Positions 38,863-47,274 of a stretch of 51,740 bases of DNA are shown here, piece by piece. The translations under genes and the position numbers were made by a program. Position 1 is the stretch's first letter. The number at the start of each line of letters is the position of its first letter. Origin of the DNA: Hydrogenimonas sp. (GTDB lineage: Bacteria; Campylobacterota; Campylobacteria; Campylobacterales; Hydrogenimonadaceae); the NCBI GenBank assembly GCA_015490295.1, contig WFYC01000022.1:1-51740 (forward strand). Direction: 5' to 3'. The notes beneath the pieces were generated by a model. It was given only the letters and a program-made list of their open reading frames with translations. It did not search any database and was not told the DNA's origin.

Positions 38863-39405
38863 ATGTATAATGTCGAGACACAGCTCATAAAGATTGTGAC
38901 TGACCACTACTATGTGCAGCACTCCACCATTGTGGATAAAATAAATATGAACGGAAGAGTCTTCTACAACAAATTCGAACGCATCGACAAACCGCTCACA
39001 AGAACGGTCATGAACGAGCACGGCGACAAAAAGGTTGTAATAGCGCACGACCTGATAAACCGTCATCAAAAGGTGGAGAACATCGTATTCGACTACAACG
39101 GCCGCAATCCCGAAAGATTCTGGCACAGGGCGCAGCTTCTTCTAAGAGAAGAGGGGTTCATCAACTTTACAGCTTACGAGTCAAAAACACCCGGCCACCT
39201 GCATCTATATGTGCACAAAGGTCATACAACCTTGTCCGAAGCGTACCAGCTCGGGCGTCTTCTTTCGACAAAGCTGGCCACCAAGCTGCCGAGAGAGTGG
39301 AGGATGTTTCCATCTCCCGACCTGCCGCGGGAGTACAATATACTGATACTGCCATACAGGCTGTACGCAAAGGAGCGGGGAGCCTCCTGGTCCAAACATA
39401 TGTAA
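38863..39405 (+). CDS. DUF1882-family protein
   Basis: 180-residue soluble protein, starting [20 protein letters not shown] with AAAGG six bases upstream; an ATG three bases earlier is equally possible. It contains [40 protein letters not shown] and [20 protein letters not shown]. The glyA-DUF1882-SPOR order is conserved in Campylobacter as remembered. The His-rich stretch ([10 protein letters not shown]) is notable but no activity is known for the family. Confidence 0.82.
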   Translation: MYNVETQLIKIVTDHYYVQHSTIVDKINMNGRVFYNKFERIDKPLTRTVMNEHGDKKVVIAHDLINRHQKVENIVFDYNGRNPERFWHRAQLLLREEGFINFTAYESKTPGHLHLYVHKGHTTLSEAYQLGRLLSTKLATKLPREWRMFPSPDLPREYNILILPYRLYAKERGASWSKHM

Positions 39406-39444
39406 TTTCAAAAACTGAACCGACACCGCACGGAAGGAGAAAAT

Positions 39445-40134
39445 ATGGAAGAGAAACAAGACGATCTTGACAATTTGATCATACAGTCCAAAAAACCGTC
39501 CGGTTTGAAAAAGATACTTCTTGCCGCTGCGATTCTACTGCTTGTGCTCATTTTGATCATACTCGTCACGAAAAGCCTGATAGAGGATGAGAATAGACCG
39601 AGCTCATCGGTCATACTGCCACCGGAACCTGTGACACAACCCTCCGAACCGGCAAAGGAGCCGCTGTTCAAACAGGTCCCGATCGAAGAGGAGAATGGGA
39701 GCGAAAAGAGAATAGAGCAGGCTATAGAGAGACTGAAGCAGAATGCTCCGAAAGAGGTGCAGCATACTGAAAAAGAGGCTCCAAAGGCTGCTAAAAAATA
39801 CGCAAAGCCTGAAACACCGAAACAGGTCACTGAAAAGGAGCAGACAAAAGCTGCAGCTGCCGTAACGAAGGAAGAGAAGCCGAAAACTAGTGAGACTGCC
39901 GGAAAATATTTTATACAGGTAGGTGCGTTTTTCCGTTACCCGCCGGATAAAAAGTTCCTTGACTCCATAAAAAAGGAGAACCTGAACTACATCATAGTCG
40001 AAGGCACAAAAAGCGGCAAGCCGTACAAAAAGGTACTCGTAGGCCCGTATCAGAGCAGAAGTGCGGCAAAAAAAGATCTGGACCGCGTAAAAAAGCGGAT
40101 AAACCAGAACGCTTACATAACGACAAAAAAGTAG
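39445..40134 (+). CDS. SPOR-domain membrane protein
   Basis: 229 residues: a short cytoplasmic N-terminus, one transmembrane helix (about 22-46), a long Pro/Lys/Glu/Ala-rich periplasmic linker (about 50-150) and a C-terminal SPOR domain (about 153-229). The SPOR domain reads KYFIQVGAFFRYPPDKKFLD, then PYKKVLVGPYQSRSAAKKDL. SPOR domains bind denuded septal peptidoglycan, so it probably acts in cell division or envelope remodelling. AAGGAG lies upstream. It ends 4 nt before trpE. Confidence 0.92.
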   Translation: MEEKQDDLDNLIIQSKKPSGLKKILLAAAILLLVLILIILVTKSLIEDENRPSSSVILPPEPVTQPSEPAKEPLFKQVPIEEENGSEKRIEQAIERLKQNAPKEVQHTEKEAPKAAKKYAKPETPKQVTEKEQTKAAAAVTKEEKPKTSETAGKYFIQVGAFFRYPPDKKFLDSIKKENLNYIIVEGTKSGKPYKKVLVGPYQSRSAAKKDLDRVKKRINQNAYITTKK

Positions 40135-40138
40135 CCTG

Positions 40139-41590
40139 ATGGTTTTTGTAAAAAAGATACTCTTCGACCAGTTCGCACCGCCGGCACTCTATGCGAAGGT
40201 AAGAGAGCACTTCAAAGATGAGATCACCATGCTCTTCGAGAGCGTGGGCGGCAGCGAAGAAGGAAACTTCAGCTTCATCTTCATAGGCGCCAAAGAGCGG
40301 CTTGTCTATAAAGATAACCGGACCACGTACATAGACGAAACCGGTATTGTACACAACCCGGAAACCGACCCCTTCACTTTTTTGAAAGAGTACTACTCCA
40401 CGATAGACAAAGATATATACATAAACAAGCGCATCGAAACCGGCCTCGGTTTTATAGACGGCTTTATCGGTTACATAGGCTACGACATGGTAAAGGTCTT
40501 CGAGCCGGTACTGAAGCCCTATATGGACTCACTGACCGACAGAGACCATATTCCCGACCTGGATATGATCCGCCCGAAGCTGGTACTTGCATTTTCACAC
40601 AAAACCAGCGAATTGAGCCTCATAGCGACCGACGAATCTACCGCCGAAACGTTCGATTCTCTCATCGAACTCATTGAGTCGCCCTACTCCTATCTCGACA
40701 TGATCCCGATAGAAGAGAGCGGCGGGGCGGCTTTCGCCTTCGACGAAAAAAGGTTTCACGATATGGTGAACCGCTCGAAAGAGATGATAAAAAGCGGCGA
40801 CGTCTTCCAGATACTTATGTCCAACCGCTACTGCGAAAAAGCGAAAGTGGACGCATTCAGCTTCTACCGTATACTGCGCTCGAAAAACCCCTCCCCCTAC
40901 CTCTTTCTGCTCGAATTCGAAGATTTCGCGATAGCCGGAAGCTCGCCCGAAGTTATGGTGCGCCTGACAGACGGCAACATACTGCTTCGACCAATAGCGG
41001 GAACCAGGAAACGGGGCAAAACCATAGACCGAGACAGGGAGCTCGAAGAGGAGATGCTGAACGACCCCAAAGAGTGCGCGGAGCATATAATGCTGGTCGA
41101 TCTCGGGCGCAACGATGTGGGGCGTGTCGCAAAAGCCGGAACGGTCAAAGTAACCGCCCTGATGCGCGTTGAGCGCTACAGCCACGTTATGCACATGGTG
41201 AGCGACGTAGAGGCGAAGATAGACGATGGAAAAGATATGTTCGACCTCTTCGCCGCCACCTTCACAGCCGGAACGATGACCGGAGCACCGAAGATCCGTG
41301 CAATGGAGCTCATAGCCAAGTTCGAGGGAATCAAGAGAGGCTTTTACAGCGGAAGCGTAGGCTACTTCGGCTTCGACGGCAATATGGACAGCTCCATAAC
41401 CATAAGGACGGCCCTCATAAAACCGGACGAAATAGTTTTGCAGGCTGGTGCCGGAATCGTCGCCGACAGCGTGCCGGAGCTGGAGTATCTGGAGGTCAAG
41501 AACAAACTGGCGGCACTGCGCAGCACACTCGACGACCTCAGATCGCCTCAGGCAAAAAGCGAGAGAGAGAAAGAGTCCGAATTTTCATGA
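40139..41590 (+). CDS. trpE: anthranilate synthase component I family (TrpE)
   Basis: Chorismate-utilising enzyme, 483 residues. The N-terminal domain has MLFESVGG, resembling the LLES tryptophan-feedback motif. The catalytic domain includes DVFQILMSNRY, SSPEVMVRL, PIAGTRKRG, HIMLVDLGRNDVGRV, SHVMHMVSDVEA, FTAGTMTGAPKIRAMELI and GYFGFDGNMDSSITIRT. The feedback motif and overall fit favour TrpE over PabB, but no glutamine amidotransferase partner is adjacent, so the distinction is not final. It overlaps aroE by ATGA. Confidence 0.85.
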   Translation: MVFVKKILFDQFAPPALYAKVREHFKDEITMLFESVGGSEEGNFSFIFIGAKERLVYKDNRTTYIDETGIVHNPETDPFTFLKEYYSTIDKDIYINKRIETGLGFIDGFIGYIGYDMVKVFEPVLKPYMDSLTDRDHIPDLDMIRPKLVLAFSHKTSELSLIATDESTAETFDSLIELIESPYSYLDMIPIEESGGAAFAFDEKRFHDMVNRSKEMIKSGDVFQILMSNRYCEKAKVDAFSFYRILRSKNPSPYLFLLEFEDFAIAGSSPEVMVRLTDGNILLRPIAGTRKRGKTIDRDRELEEEMLNDPKECAEHIMLVDLGRNDVGRVAKAGTVKVTALMRVERYSHVMHMVSDVEAKIDDGKDMFDLFAATFTAGTMTGAPKIRAMELIAKFEGIKRGFYSGSVGYFGFDGNMDSSITIRTALIKPDEIVLQAGAGIVADSVPELEYLEVKNKLAALRSTLDDLRSPQAKSEREKESEFS

Positions 41591-42381
41591 GAGAGCTCTT
41601 TGCCATCTTCGGCAACCCGGTACACCACTCAAAATCGCCGCTTATGCACAACCTCGCCTTTCAAAAACTGGGCTACCCAGGCTGCTACACCAGACGGCTT
41701 CTTGAAGATGGGTCGAAACTTCGCGAAACGTTCCTTAACCTCGGGCTAAAAGGGGCAAATATCACCGTCCCGCACAAAGAGGCGGCAATGCTCGCGGCGG
41801 ACGAGGTAGAGCCATTCGCGGCCGAAGTGATGGCGGTAAATACGCTTGTACTCAAAAACGGAAAACTCTACGGCTACAACACCGACGCCCCCGGCTTCTA
41901 CCGCGCCCTTACCAGACTGGGAGATGTAAAAACCGCCCTCATCATAGGCGCAGGCGGCACGGCAAGGGCACTCTCGCTCTATCTCAGAAGCCGCGGCATC
42001 GATGTAGAGGTGGTAAACAGGTCGGCAGGTAGGCTCGAGTGGTTCAAGAGAGAGGGTTTCGTATGCCACACATGGGACGGCTTCCATGCGGAGGCGAAGG
42101 ATGCGGTCATAAACAACACATCCGCAGGCCTCGAAGACGAGAGCCTCCCGATGCCCAAAGAGCTGCTCGACAAAGCCTTCTCAAGCGCCAAATGCGCGGT
42201 AGACGTCATCTACGGCAAAAAGACGCCGTTTCTAAAAGAGGCGGAAAAGCTGAACCTACCTACCTTCGACGGCTCGGAAATGCTGCTGCAGCAGGGGATC
42301 ATCGCCTTCGACCACTTCACCGACCACCGCTACGATCTTGACGAAATAGAGACGGCAATGCGACCGTTTTTGCAGCTGTAA
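41587..42381 (+). CDS. aroE: shikimate dehydrogenase AroE
   Basis: NADPH-dependent reduction of 3-dehydroshikimate. The 264-residue protein shows FGNPVHHSKSPLMHNLAF (substrate Ser pair), GANITVPHKEAAM (catalytic Lys), YGYNTDAPGFYRAL and the nucleotide loop LIIGAGGTARAL. VVNRSAGRLEW, INNTSAGL and the late EMLLQQGIIAFDHFT close the family set. It is the last core gene before the AT-richer accessory region on the opposite strand. Confidence 0.96.
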   Translation: MRELFAIFGNPVHHSKSPLMHNLAFQKLGYPGCYTRRLLEDGSKLRETFLNLGLKGANITVPHKEAAMLAADEVEPFAAEVMAVNTLVLKNGKLYGYNTDAPGFYRALTRLGDVKTALIIGAGGTARALSLYLRSRGIDVEVVNRSAGRLEWFKREGFVCHTWDGFHAEAKDAVINNTSAGLEDESLPMPKELLDKAFSSAKCAVDVIYGKKTPFLKEAEKLNLPTFDGSEMLLQQGIIAFDHFTDHRYDLDEIETAMRPFLQL

Positions 42382-42408
42382 CCTGAGAAGGTGTCGAAAA
42401 CAGCTTTT

Positions 42409-42436
42409 TTGGGACAAAAGGCAGTTCCTGTCCCAA
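42409..42436. terminator. hairpin between convergent aroE and cytochrome genes
   Basis: TTGGGACA (42409-42416) pairs with TGTCCCAA (42429-42436) around a 12-nt loop, 28 nt after the aroE stop. A T-run flanks its left side. It is the only terminator-like structure in the convergent gap, though the T-run is on the wrong side for a strong plus-strand terminator. Confidence 0.45.
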
Positions 42437-42491
42437 TCTACCCATATTTCAATAATGGGAGCGATCTACATCTCTTTCATGGCTCTGCCGC

Positions 42492-43004
42492 TTAATGTCC
42501 ATGCTCTTCATCTGACTTTTCTATCTTAAGTGCCGGAAATCTATGAGTTGCAAATTTGGAATGACAGTTTACACATGCATTGATCATCTTGGAAAAGTAG
42601 AAGTTGGCCAACTCAGCGTTTCTCTTTTCAGCTACATGCTTAAGCATTCCGGCATCTTTATGAAAAGATTTATCCAACTCTATAAAAGCCGGCGGTAGCT
42701 TACTGTGCAGCTCTTTTGCCTGCTCTTTTGTAAGCTTTTGCTTTAAAATATAACTGTTTTTTATTTTTTTGGATATTTTTTCAATTTCACCCCAATTACC
42801 TGAAGCAAGAGCCGGAACGAGCGACATTACTCCTTTTTGCAAGGCAGTCATCTCTTGTGACAACAGGCCTCTAAGTTCAGGCGAAAGCGCTTCGACTCCA
42901 GCTTCAGTATGCATCTCGTGATGTTTTGCATGCTCACCTGCATGCGTAGATATACATGATGCTGCTACCAATAGCAGAACAGAATTTTTCACCATTTTTT
43001 TCAT
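42492..43004 (-). CDS. exported cytochrome c'-like monohaem protein
   Basis: 170 residues: signal peptide (about 1-22, possibly a lipobox with Cys17), a His-rich segment (GEHAKHHEMHTEAG) and a mostly helical body. A single haem-c motif CVNCH lies near the C-terminus (144-148). A C-terminal haem motif on a four-helix-type protein is the layout of class II cytochromes c (c' and cytochrome c-556). It could bind small gases or carry electrons in the periplasm. It is the first accessory gene on the minus strand after aroE and has no close partner. Confidence 0.82.
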   Translation of the reverse strand: MKKMVKNSVLLLVAASCISTHAGEHAKHHEMHTEAGVEALSPELRGLLSQEMTALQKGVMSLVPALASGNWGEIEKISKKIKNSYILKQKLTKEQAKELHSKLPPAFIELDKSFHKDAGMLKHVAEKRNAELANFYFSKMINACVNCHSKFATHRFPALKIEKSDEEHGH

Positions 43005-43223
43005 CTTTTCACTCCCAAATCATAGTCGTGGTGATAGTATACCCTATCCACAGGCCTAAATGTAGGCTTCGATGAGAAAAGTTATCGGACTTCTTTCGAA
43101 AGAACGTTTATCGGGTGTATAGAATATACAGGCCAACACTCCTGAATGAATTGTTGGCCGGTATATGTAATTGTCCATTCTGCAGAACTTCAAAAACTTT
43201 GCAAAATTTGACAGCCTAATATC

Positions 43224-43535
43224 TTAGGCATATGTAGAAAAGCCGAATTCACTTGAACTGGACTCTTCTGAATTGGATTGACTCACCATATCTAAAAGTG
43301 TTTGTGCATAATCAGCACTACTCATAGATGTTGCATCGACTTGCTTCATTTGAGAAATCATTGACTGCCTGTCCGCTTGAGAAAGAGAGCTCATTTGCTC
43401 TTTCAATGCACTTCTCTCTTCTGGCGATAGTTTTTGCATGATATCTCTCATGCCACCCTTGCCTTGCCCTCCACCAACACCTTGCATATTTTGCATATGC
43501 ATCTGTTGCATTGAACCACTTGAGCTTACATTCAT
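43224..43535 (-). CDS. small Met/Gln/Ser-rich protein, unknown function
   Basis: 103 residues, no clear signal peptide. The N-terminus is rich in Met, Gln, His and Gly (MQQMHMQNMQGVGGGQGKGG). A helical acidic/basic segment follows (MRDIMQKLSPEERSALKEQM) with LSPEER, recalling Spy/CpxP or EF-hand-like sensors, then a Ser-rich tail. The Met/His cluster could bind copper, but that is only suggested by composition. A good ribosome site (AAGGAG) precedes the ATG. Flanking gaps are about 219 and 129 nt, with nothing recognised in them. Confidence 0.65.
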   Translation of the reverse strand: MNVSSSGSMQQMHMQNMQGVGGGQGKGGMRDIMQKLSPEERSALKEQMSSLSQADRQSMISQMKQVDATSMSSADYAQTLLDMVSQSNSEESSSSEFGFSTYA

Positions 43536-43664
43536 GGTTACTCCTTTTGATCTTATTGTGTTAATAAGTAAACATCACTCCTTTTTATTTAACACTATGT
43601 CTACAAGCAAAAATCATTCCTGTATGATTACCTTGGATATATTGTAGATATGAAGAGATATTGT

Positions 43665-44273
43665 CTATTTTTCAAGAGATTTAAAGAACTCATAAGCGGC
43701 AAAATTTTTGGGATCCAGAATCAAGATATCTTCATAAACTTTTTTAGCGTTCTCTATATCATTCGATCTTTGATATATCTTTGCCAAAAGCTCCAAAAAA
43801 GGAGTATCGGTTGGATATAGAGAGAGCATCTTGTAAGCTATGGCTTTAGCGTTAGTCAAATCTTTCTTTCCTATGAGGATTTTCATAAGATATAAATTTG
43901 CATAATAGCTATAATAATCCGTTTTTAAAATATCGTTACATATCTTAAGTGCGTCATCATATTTTTGCTGAAGAATATATATGTTAATTATTCCAAGTCT
44001 AGGAGGTATTGCGCTTTTTATGGCTATAGCCGCTTTTTTGTAATGATGGAGCGCATTTTTATACTTTTTATCTAGATAATAGAGCCACCCCAGCCTAAGA
44101 TTTGGCGTATAGGCATCGGGATATTTTTGTATTACGGGCATTAAAGATTTTATAGCATCTTCATAATCTCCCATCTTTTCATAATTATAGGAGTCATAAT
44201 AAGATTTCTTTATAAAATCATCATAAGCGAAAGAGAAAACGGCCAATATTGCAAACAAGACTACTTTTTTCAT
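43665..44273 (-). CDS. periplasmic TPR protein
   Basis: 202 residues with a signal peptide (about 1-16, ending FSFA) and at least four TPR-like repeats: YNYEKMGDYEDAIKSLMPVI, LGWLYYLDKKYKNALHHYKK, LQQKYDDALKICNDIL and LAKIYQRSNDIENAKKVYED. It is probably a protein-interaction scaffold in the periplasm. It lies 8 nt after the outer-membrane barrel gene and is last in the six-gene operon starting at 49877. Its place suggests it links the barrel to other parts of the system. Confidence 0.85.
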   Translation of the reverse strand: MKKVVLFAILAVFSFAYDDFIKKSYYDSYNYEKMGDYEDAIKSLMPVIQKYPDAYTPNLRLGWLYYLDKKYKNALHHYKKAAIAIKSAIPPRLGIINIYILQQKYDDALKICNDILKTDYYSYYANLYLMKILIGKKDLTNAKAIAYKMLSLYPTDTPFLELLAKIYQRSNDIENAKKVYEDILILDPKNFAAYEFFKSLEK

Positions 44274-44281
44274 AGTTCCCC

Positions 44282-45181
44282 CTAGAAAATATAGCTAAAC
44301 GACAACCCCGCCGCCAACATATTTGTATCTTCTGCTGTCTCGGTATCGGTGAATTTTTCATATGCCAGGTCGAAACTGAAGCCAAGACTCTCTTTTATTT
44401 TATAGTCTATTATCAGTCCGGCTCCACCATTGTGAATCTCCGCAAGATTATATACCGTGAACCCTCCATTTCTCACCGCATAGGCTTGTTTACCCCCCCA
44501 AACGTATCCGGTGGTTGTAAATTTTCCGTAATAGTTAGTAACTGAAAGCTGGACGGAGTGGTTGTTGTTGTCATACTCTGCAACACTCCTGATGGTATGC
44601 ATATTTGGTCTGGCACTGTGACTGTTTACCGTTTCTACAATGTTGCTCTCTTCAAACGTAATATAGAAATATTGCAGATTCAGGTAAAAATCCCCTGATT
44701 GACGAGTATGCAAATATTTACCTACCGATGGAGTCAGCTGCCATACGTTCAGAGTTGGAGAGAAGTTGCCATAGTTGGAGTAATACCCATCTATCCCAAT
44801 ATCGAAACTCTCTTTTTCATAATATCTTACCCCTCCGAAAAAGACCATGCCTCCGTCGGTAAGGTAGTCATCCGAATCAATATAGTGAACCCCTCCTTTA
44901 AGAATATAGTTCTGCACGCTGTAGTTTGAATATACAAACGTAAAATCGTTTTGGCCGAAAGTCTGAGTATTGTCTTTATAGTCCAGCTTTAAATAGCTAT
45001 ACTGTATATCCAACTGCTGTTGCATATCTTTTCTGCTCATATAGACTCCGCCGTAAAAACCATTCTCTTTTACGCTGTTGTCTCCATAGCCAACATAACC
45101 GGCAAACGGTGTAACCGTATTTATCTCCGACGCAACCAAAGATAAAACCGTTAACAAAAACAACAATACTGTTTTTCTCAC
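44282..45181 (-). CDS. outer-membrane beta-barrel protein
   Basis: 299 residues with a signal peptide (about 1-18). Many alternating-hydrophobicity strands rich in Tyr, Gly and Asn follow (MQQQLDIQYSYLKLDYKD, YILKGGVHYIDSD, GGVRYYEKESFDIGIDGYYS). The C-terminal strand ends GLSFSYIF with the terminal Phe recognised by the Bam complex. No porin family is recognised by eye; about 12-14 strands seem possible. It overlaps the upstream transporter-M23 gene by 4 nt, implying a joint role. Confidence 0.85.
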   Translation of the reverse strand: MRKTVLLFLLTVLSLVASEINTVTPFAGYVGYGDNSVKENGFYGGVYMSRKDMQQQLDIQYSYLKLDYKDNTQTFGQNDFTFVYSNYSVQNYILKGGVHYIDSDDYLTDGGMVFFGGVRYYEKESFDIGIDGYYSNYGNFSPTLNVWQLTPSVGKYLHTRQSGDFYLNLQYFYITFEESNIVETVNSHSARPNMHTIRSVAEYDNNNHSVQLSVTNYYGKFTTTGYVWGGKQAYAVRNGGFTVYNLAEIHNGGAGLIIDYKIKESLGFSFDLAYEKFTDTETAEDTNMLAAGLSFSYIF

Positions 45182-47274
45182 TTTTTTCTCCTTATAATCA
45201 AGTTTTCAACCATAATTGAGTCAAAAAAATGTATTTCATCTATCTTGACAGAGCAGATTATTTTTCTTCCATTCAACTCAATTTCACCTTTTATAAAATC
45301 ATTCTCTTTTTCCCAAGTCCCCCTATATAAAAACCTTCGACTGAAAAAAGAGGCCAAAAACATTAAAAGTTCTTTTTTAAACCAACCAAAAACGATTCTG
45401 GGTGTCAGCGTATCTCTCCATCTTACCCTTCTATTGTCGACAAGTGGGACTCTCGGAACGGCAATGAAAAACTTTTTGAGGTAACTGCTGTCACTTCCCA
45501 CATAATCATAAAAGTAGAACACTCCGTAATCTTTGGCGAAGAAGAGCCGGTTCTTCTTCTCATCTTCAAAGAAAAACCTCCCGCTGAATCTATCCATCTC
45601 CACTCTTATACTGAACTCGTCTATTCTCTTTTCATCTTCAAAAACTTCGTAACGATACACAGAATCCAATACGAAACTGAATTTGCTGTCCAATGATTTA
45701 TCGGCGCTGAAGCTGGATATCTTCTCATCTTTTTTAGGTCTATCATAAAAAAAGATACTCTCTTTTTTCAAATAGGCAACGAAGTTGAAAGGGATCGTTT
45801 TGGAGCCTAGATATGAATTTTCTTGAACCTGGATATGAATATGGGGTTCAGGCGAATATCCGCTGTTGCCGCAAAGCGCAACTATCTGTCCCGCTTCAAC
45901 GTAATCACCTTTTTTTACCCGCAAAGAGTTTTGAGCCAGGTGAGAGACCTCTACATAAGCGCCGCCGCTTGTAGATAAGACTAGGTAGTTCCCCCAGTTG
46001 TTAATATTGTCCACCTCTCCTATCGGGTTGTCTTTATGGTGTGATACCGCTTCGACAACATATCCGCTAACAGGAGACAACACCGGCTTTTTGAACGCAT
46101 AGTAGTCTTCAGGAAAGTTCCCGCTGTTTTTGTAGCTTTTGCCATCTTTGTCTCTTATAACAAAATCGTAGGCATATCTCCATCTGCCCTGATGGGTCCA
46201 GATATCATCAAAAGCCTGGTATACGCTCCATGTCCCCGAAAAGGGCAAAAATATACCGACTTCGTTCGTTCTGAACCTGAAAAGGCTCATAAGGTAGTAG
46301 CTCAAACTGTTTTCGGGGGTTCTCTTTATCACATATGCAAACTCTTTATATCTTACAAGACGCAGCACAAATAAAAAACTTATAACAGTGAAATTAAAAG
46401 GCAGGGTAAAAACGGGGATCTTGTATAGAGTCCAAAAAATCGCCGTAGAGTCTACAAGCAACACCGAAATTCCCACCCCGAGCATTGCCATCAAATAGCT
46501 TCTGATACCGGGGATCAAAAATATAGAGCCTAAAGCAATAGCGACCAAAACATAATTAAACCCGTACGGATTTAACAAAGAAGAGATAAACGAACCGCTT
46601 AGCAGCGAATGTATATAGACTCCAAAGTAGTATCCGGCAACTGCTAAAATTGCCATTATTCTGGAATGAAAAAGAATGAAAATAAAAAAGAAGACTCCAA
46701 CCCAAAAATTGGGCAAGAAAAGAATAGTCCCTATAGATTTGAAAAAAGAGTCTATCCAAACAGGTACGTAAATAGATCCGTTTAAAAGTCCGGAATGGTT
46801 GTAAAGAGTCTCTATAAAAAGGTTTGAGTAATTAAGCGACGCTAAATAAACGATAGAGCTGACTATTGCAAAAGGCAGCGATAATATAGGAATGAGATAG
46901 ATTGAAAAGAGAGTATGCAAAACTATGGTAACCAAAAAGGTTAAAACGGAAGCGACGGCTATCAAAAAAACGGTTACGAGTGAGAGTTTAAACAGAAAAC
47001 CTATGCTCATTCCCACCAGCAAAGGGTTATAGATATAAAAGCCGCTCTCCAAAAACTCGGGGTCCATCCTGATATAAGCGGCAAAAAGAAGGACGAAAAC
47101 CACTCCCAAAAGACCGCTTATCGCAACGTTTGGATTAATGAACGTCGCTATCAAAAGCAGGATGCCTATCTTTTTATTTTTAATAAACAGTATCTCCGCA
47201 TATGCGGATAAAATAGAGTTGGTGTAAGATTGAAAACTTTTCAAACCAGCCGTATCGATCAAAGATTTCATCAT
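45178..47274 (-). CDS. urea-transporter-like membrane domain fused to an M23 (LytM-type) domain
   Basis: 698 residues. Residues 1-310 contain about 10-12 helices with urea-transporter-like repeat motifs IYNPLLVGMSIGFLF (about 81-95) and LNPYGFNYVLVAIALGSIFL (234-253). Residues about 340-500 resemble an M23 peptidase: WRYAYDF (365-371), SHL (444-446) and PHIHIQV (477-483). The canonical HxGxD is replaced by RYAYD, so one zinc ligand is missing at the expected place, although His361 is close. Residues 510-698 form an additional, mostly beta, hydrophilic domain of unknown kind. It overlaps both operon neighbours by 4 nt. Confidence 0.8.
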   Translation of the reverse strand: MMKSLIDTAGLKSFQSYTNSILSAYAEILFIKNKKIGILLLIATFINPNVAISGLLGVVFVLLFAAYIRMDPEFLESGFYIYNPLLVGMSIGFLFKLSLVTVFLIAVASVLTFLVTIVLHTLFSIYLIPILSLPFAIVSSIVYLASLNYSNLFIETLYNHSGLLNGSIYVPVWIDSFFKSIGTILFLPNFWVGVFFFIFILFHSRIMAILAVAGYYFGVYIHSLLSGSFISSLLNPYGFNYVLVAIALGSIFLIPGIRSYLMAMLGVGISVLLVDSTAIFWTLYKIPVFTLPFNFTVISFLFVLRLVRYKEFAYVIKRTPENSLSYYLMSLFRFRTNEVGIFLPFSGTWSVYQAFDDIWTHQGRWRYAYDFVIRDKDGKSYKNSGNFPEDYYAFKKPVLSPVSGYVVEAVSHHKDNPIGEVDNINNWGNYLVLSTSGGAYVEVSHLAQNSLRVKKGDYVEAGQIVALCGNSGYSPEPHIHIQVQENSYLGSKTIPFNFVAYLKKESIFFYDRPKKDEKISSFSADKSLDSKFSFVLDSVYRYEVFEDEKRIDEFSIRVEMDRFSGRFFFEDEKKNRLFFAKDYGVFYFYDYVGSDSSYLKKFFIAVPRVPLVDNRRVRWRDTLTPRIVFGWFKKELLMFLASFFSRRFLYRGTWEKENDFIKGEIELNGRKIICSVKIDEIHFFDSIMVENLIIRRKK

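Noticed and set aside
45178-47274. Ordinary urea uptake channel linked to urease
   Set aside because: No urease gene is present, and the fused M23 and C-terminal domains do not fit a plain urea channel.
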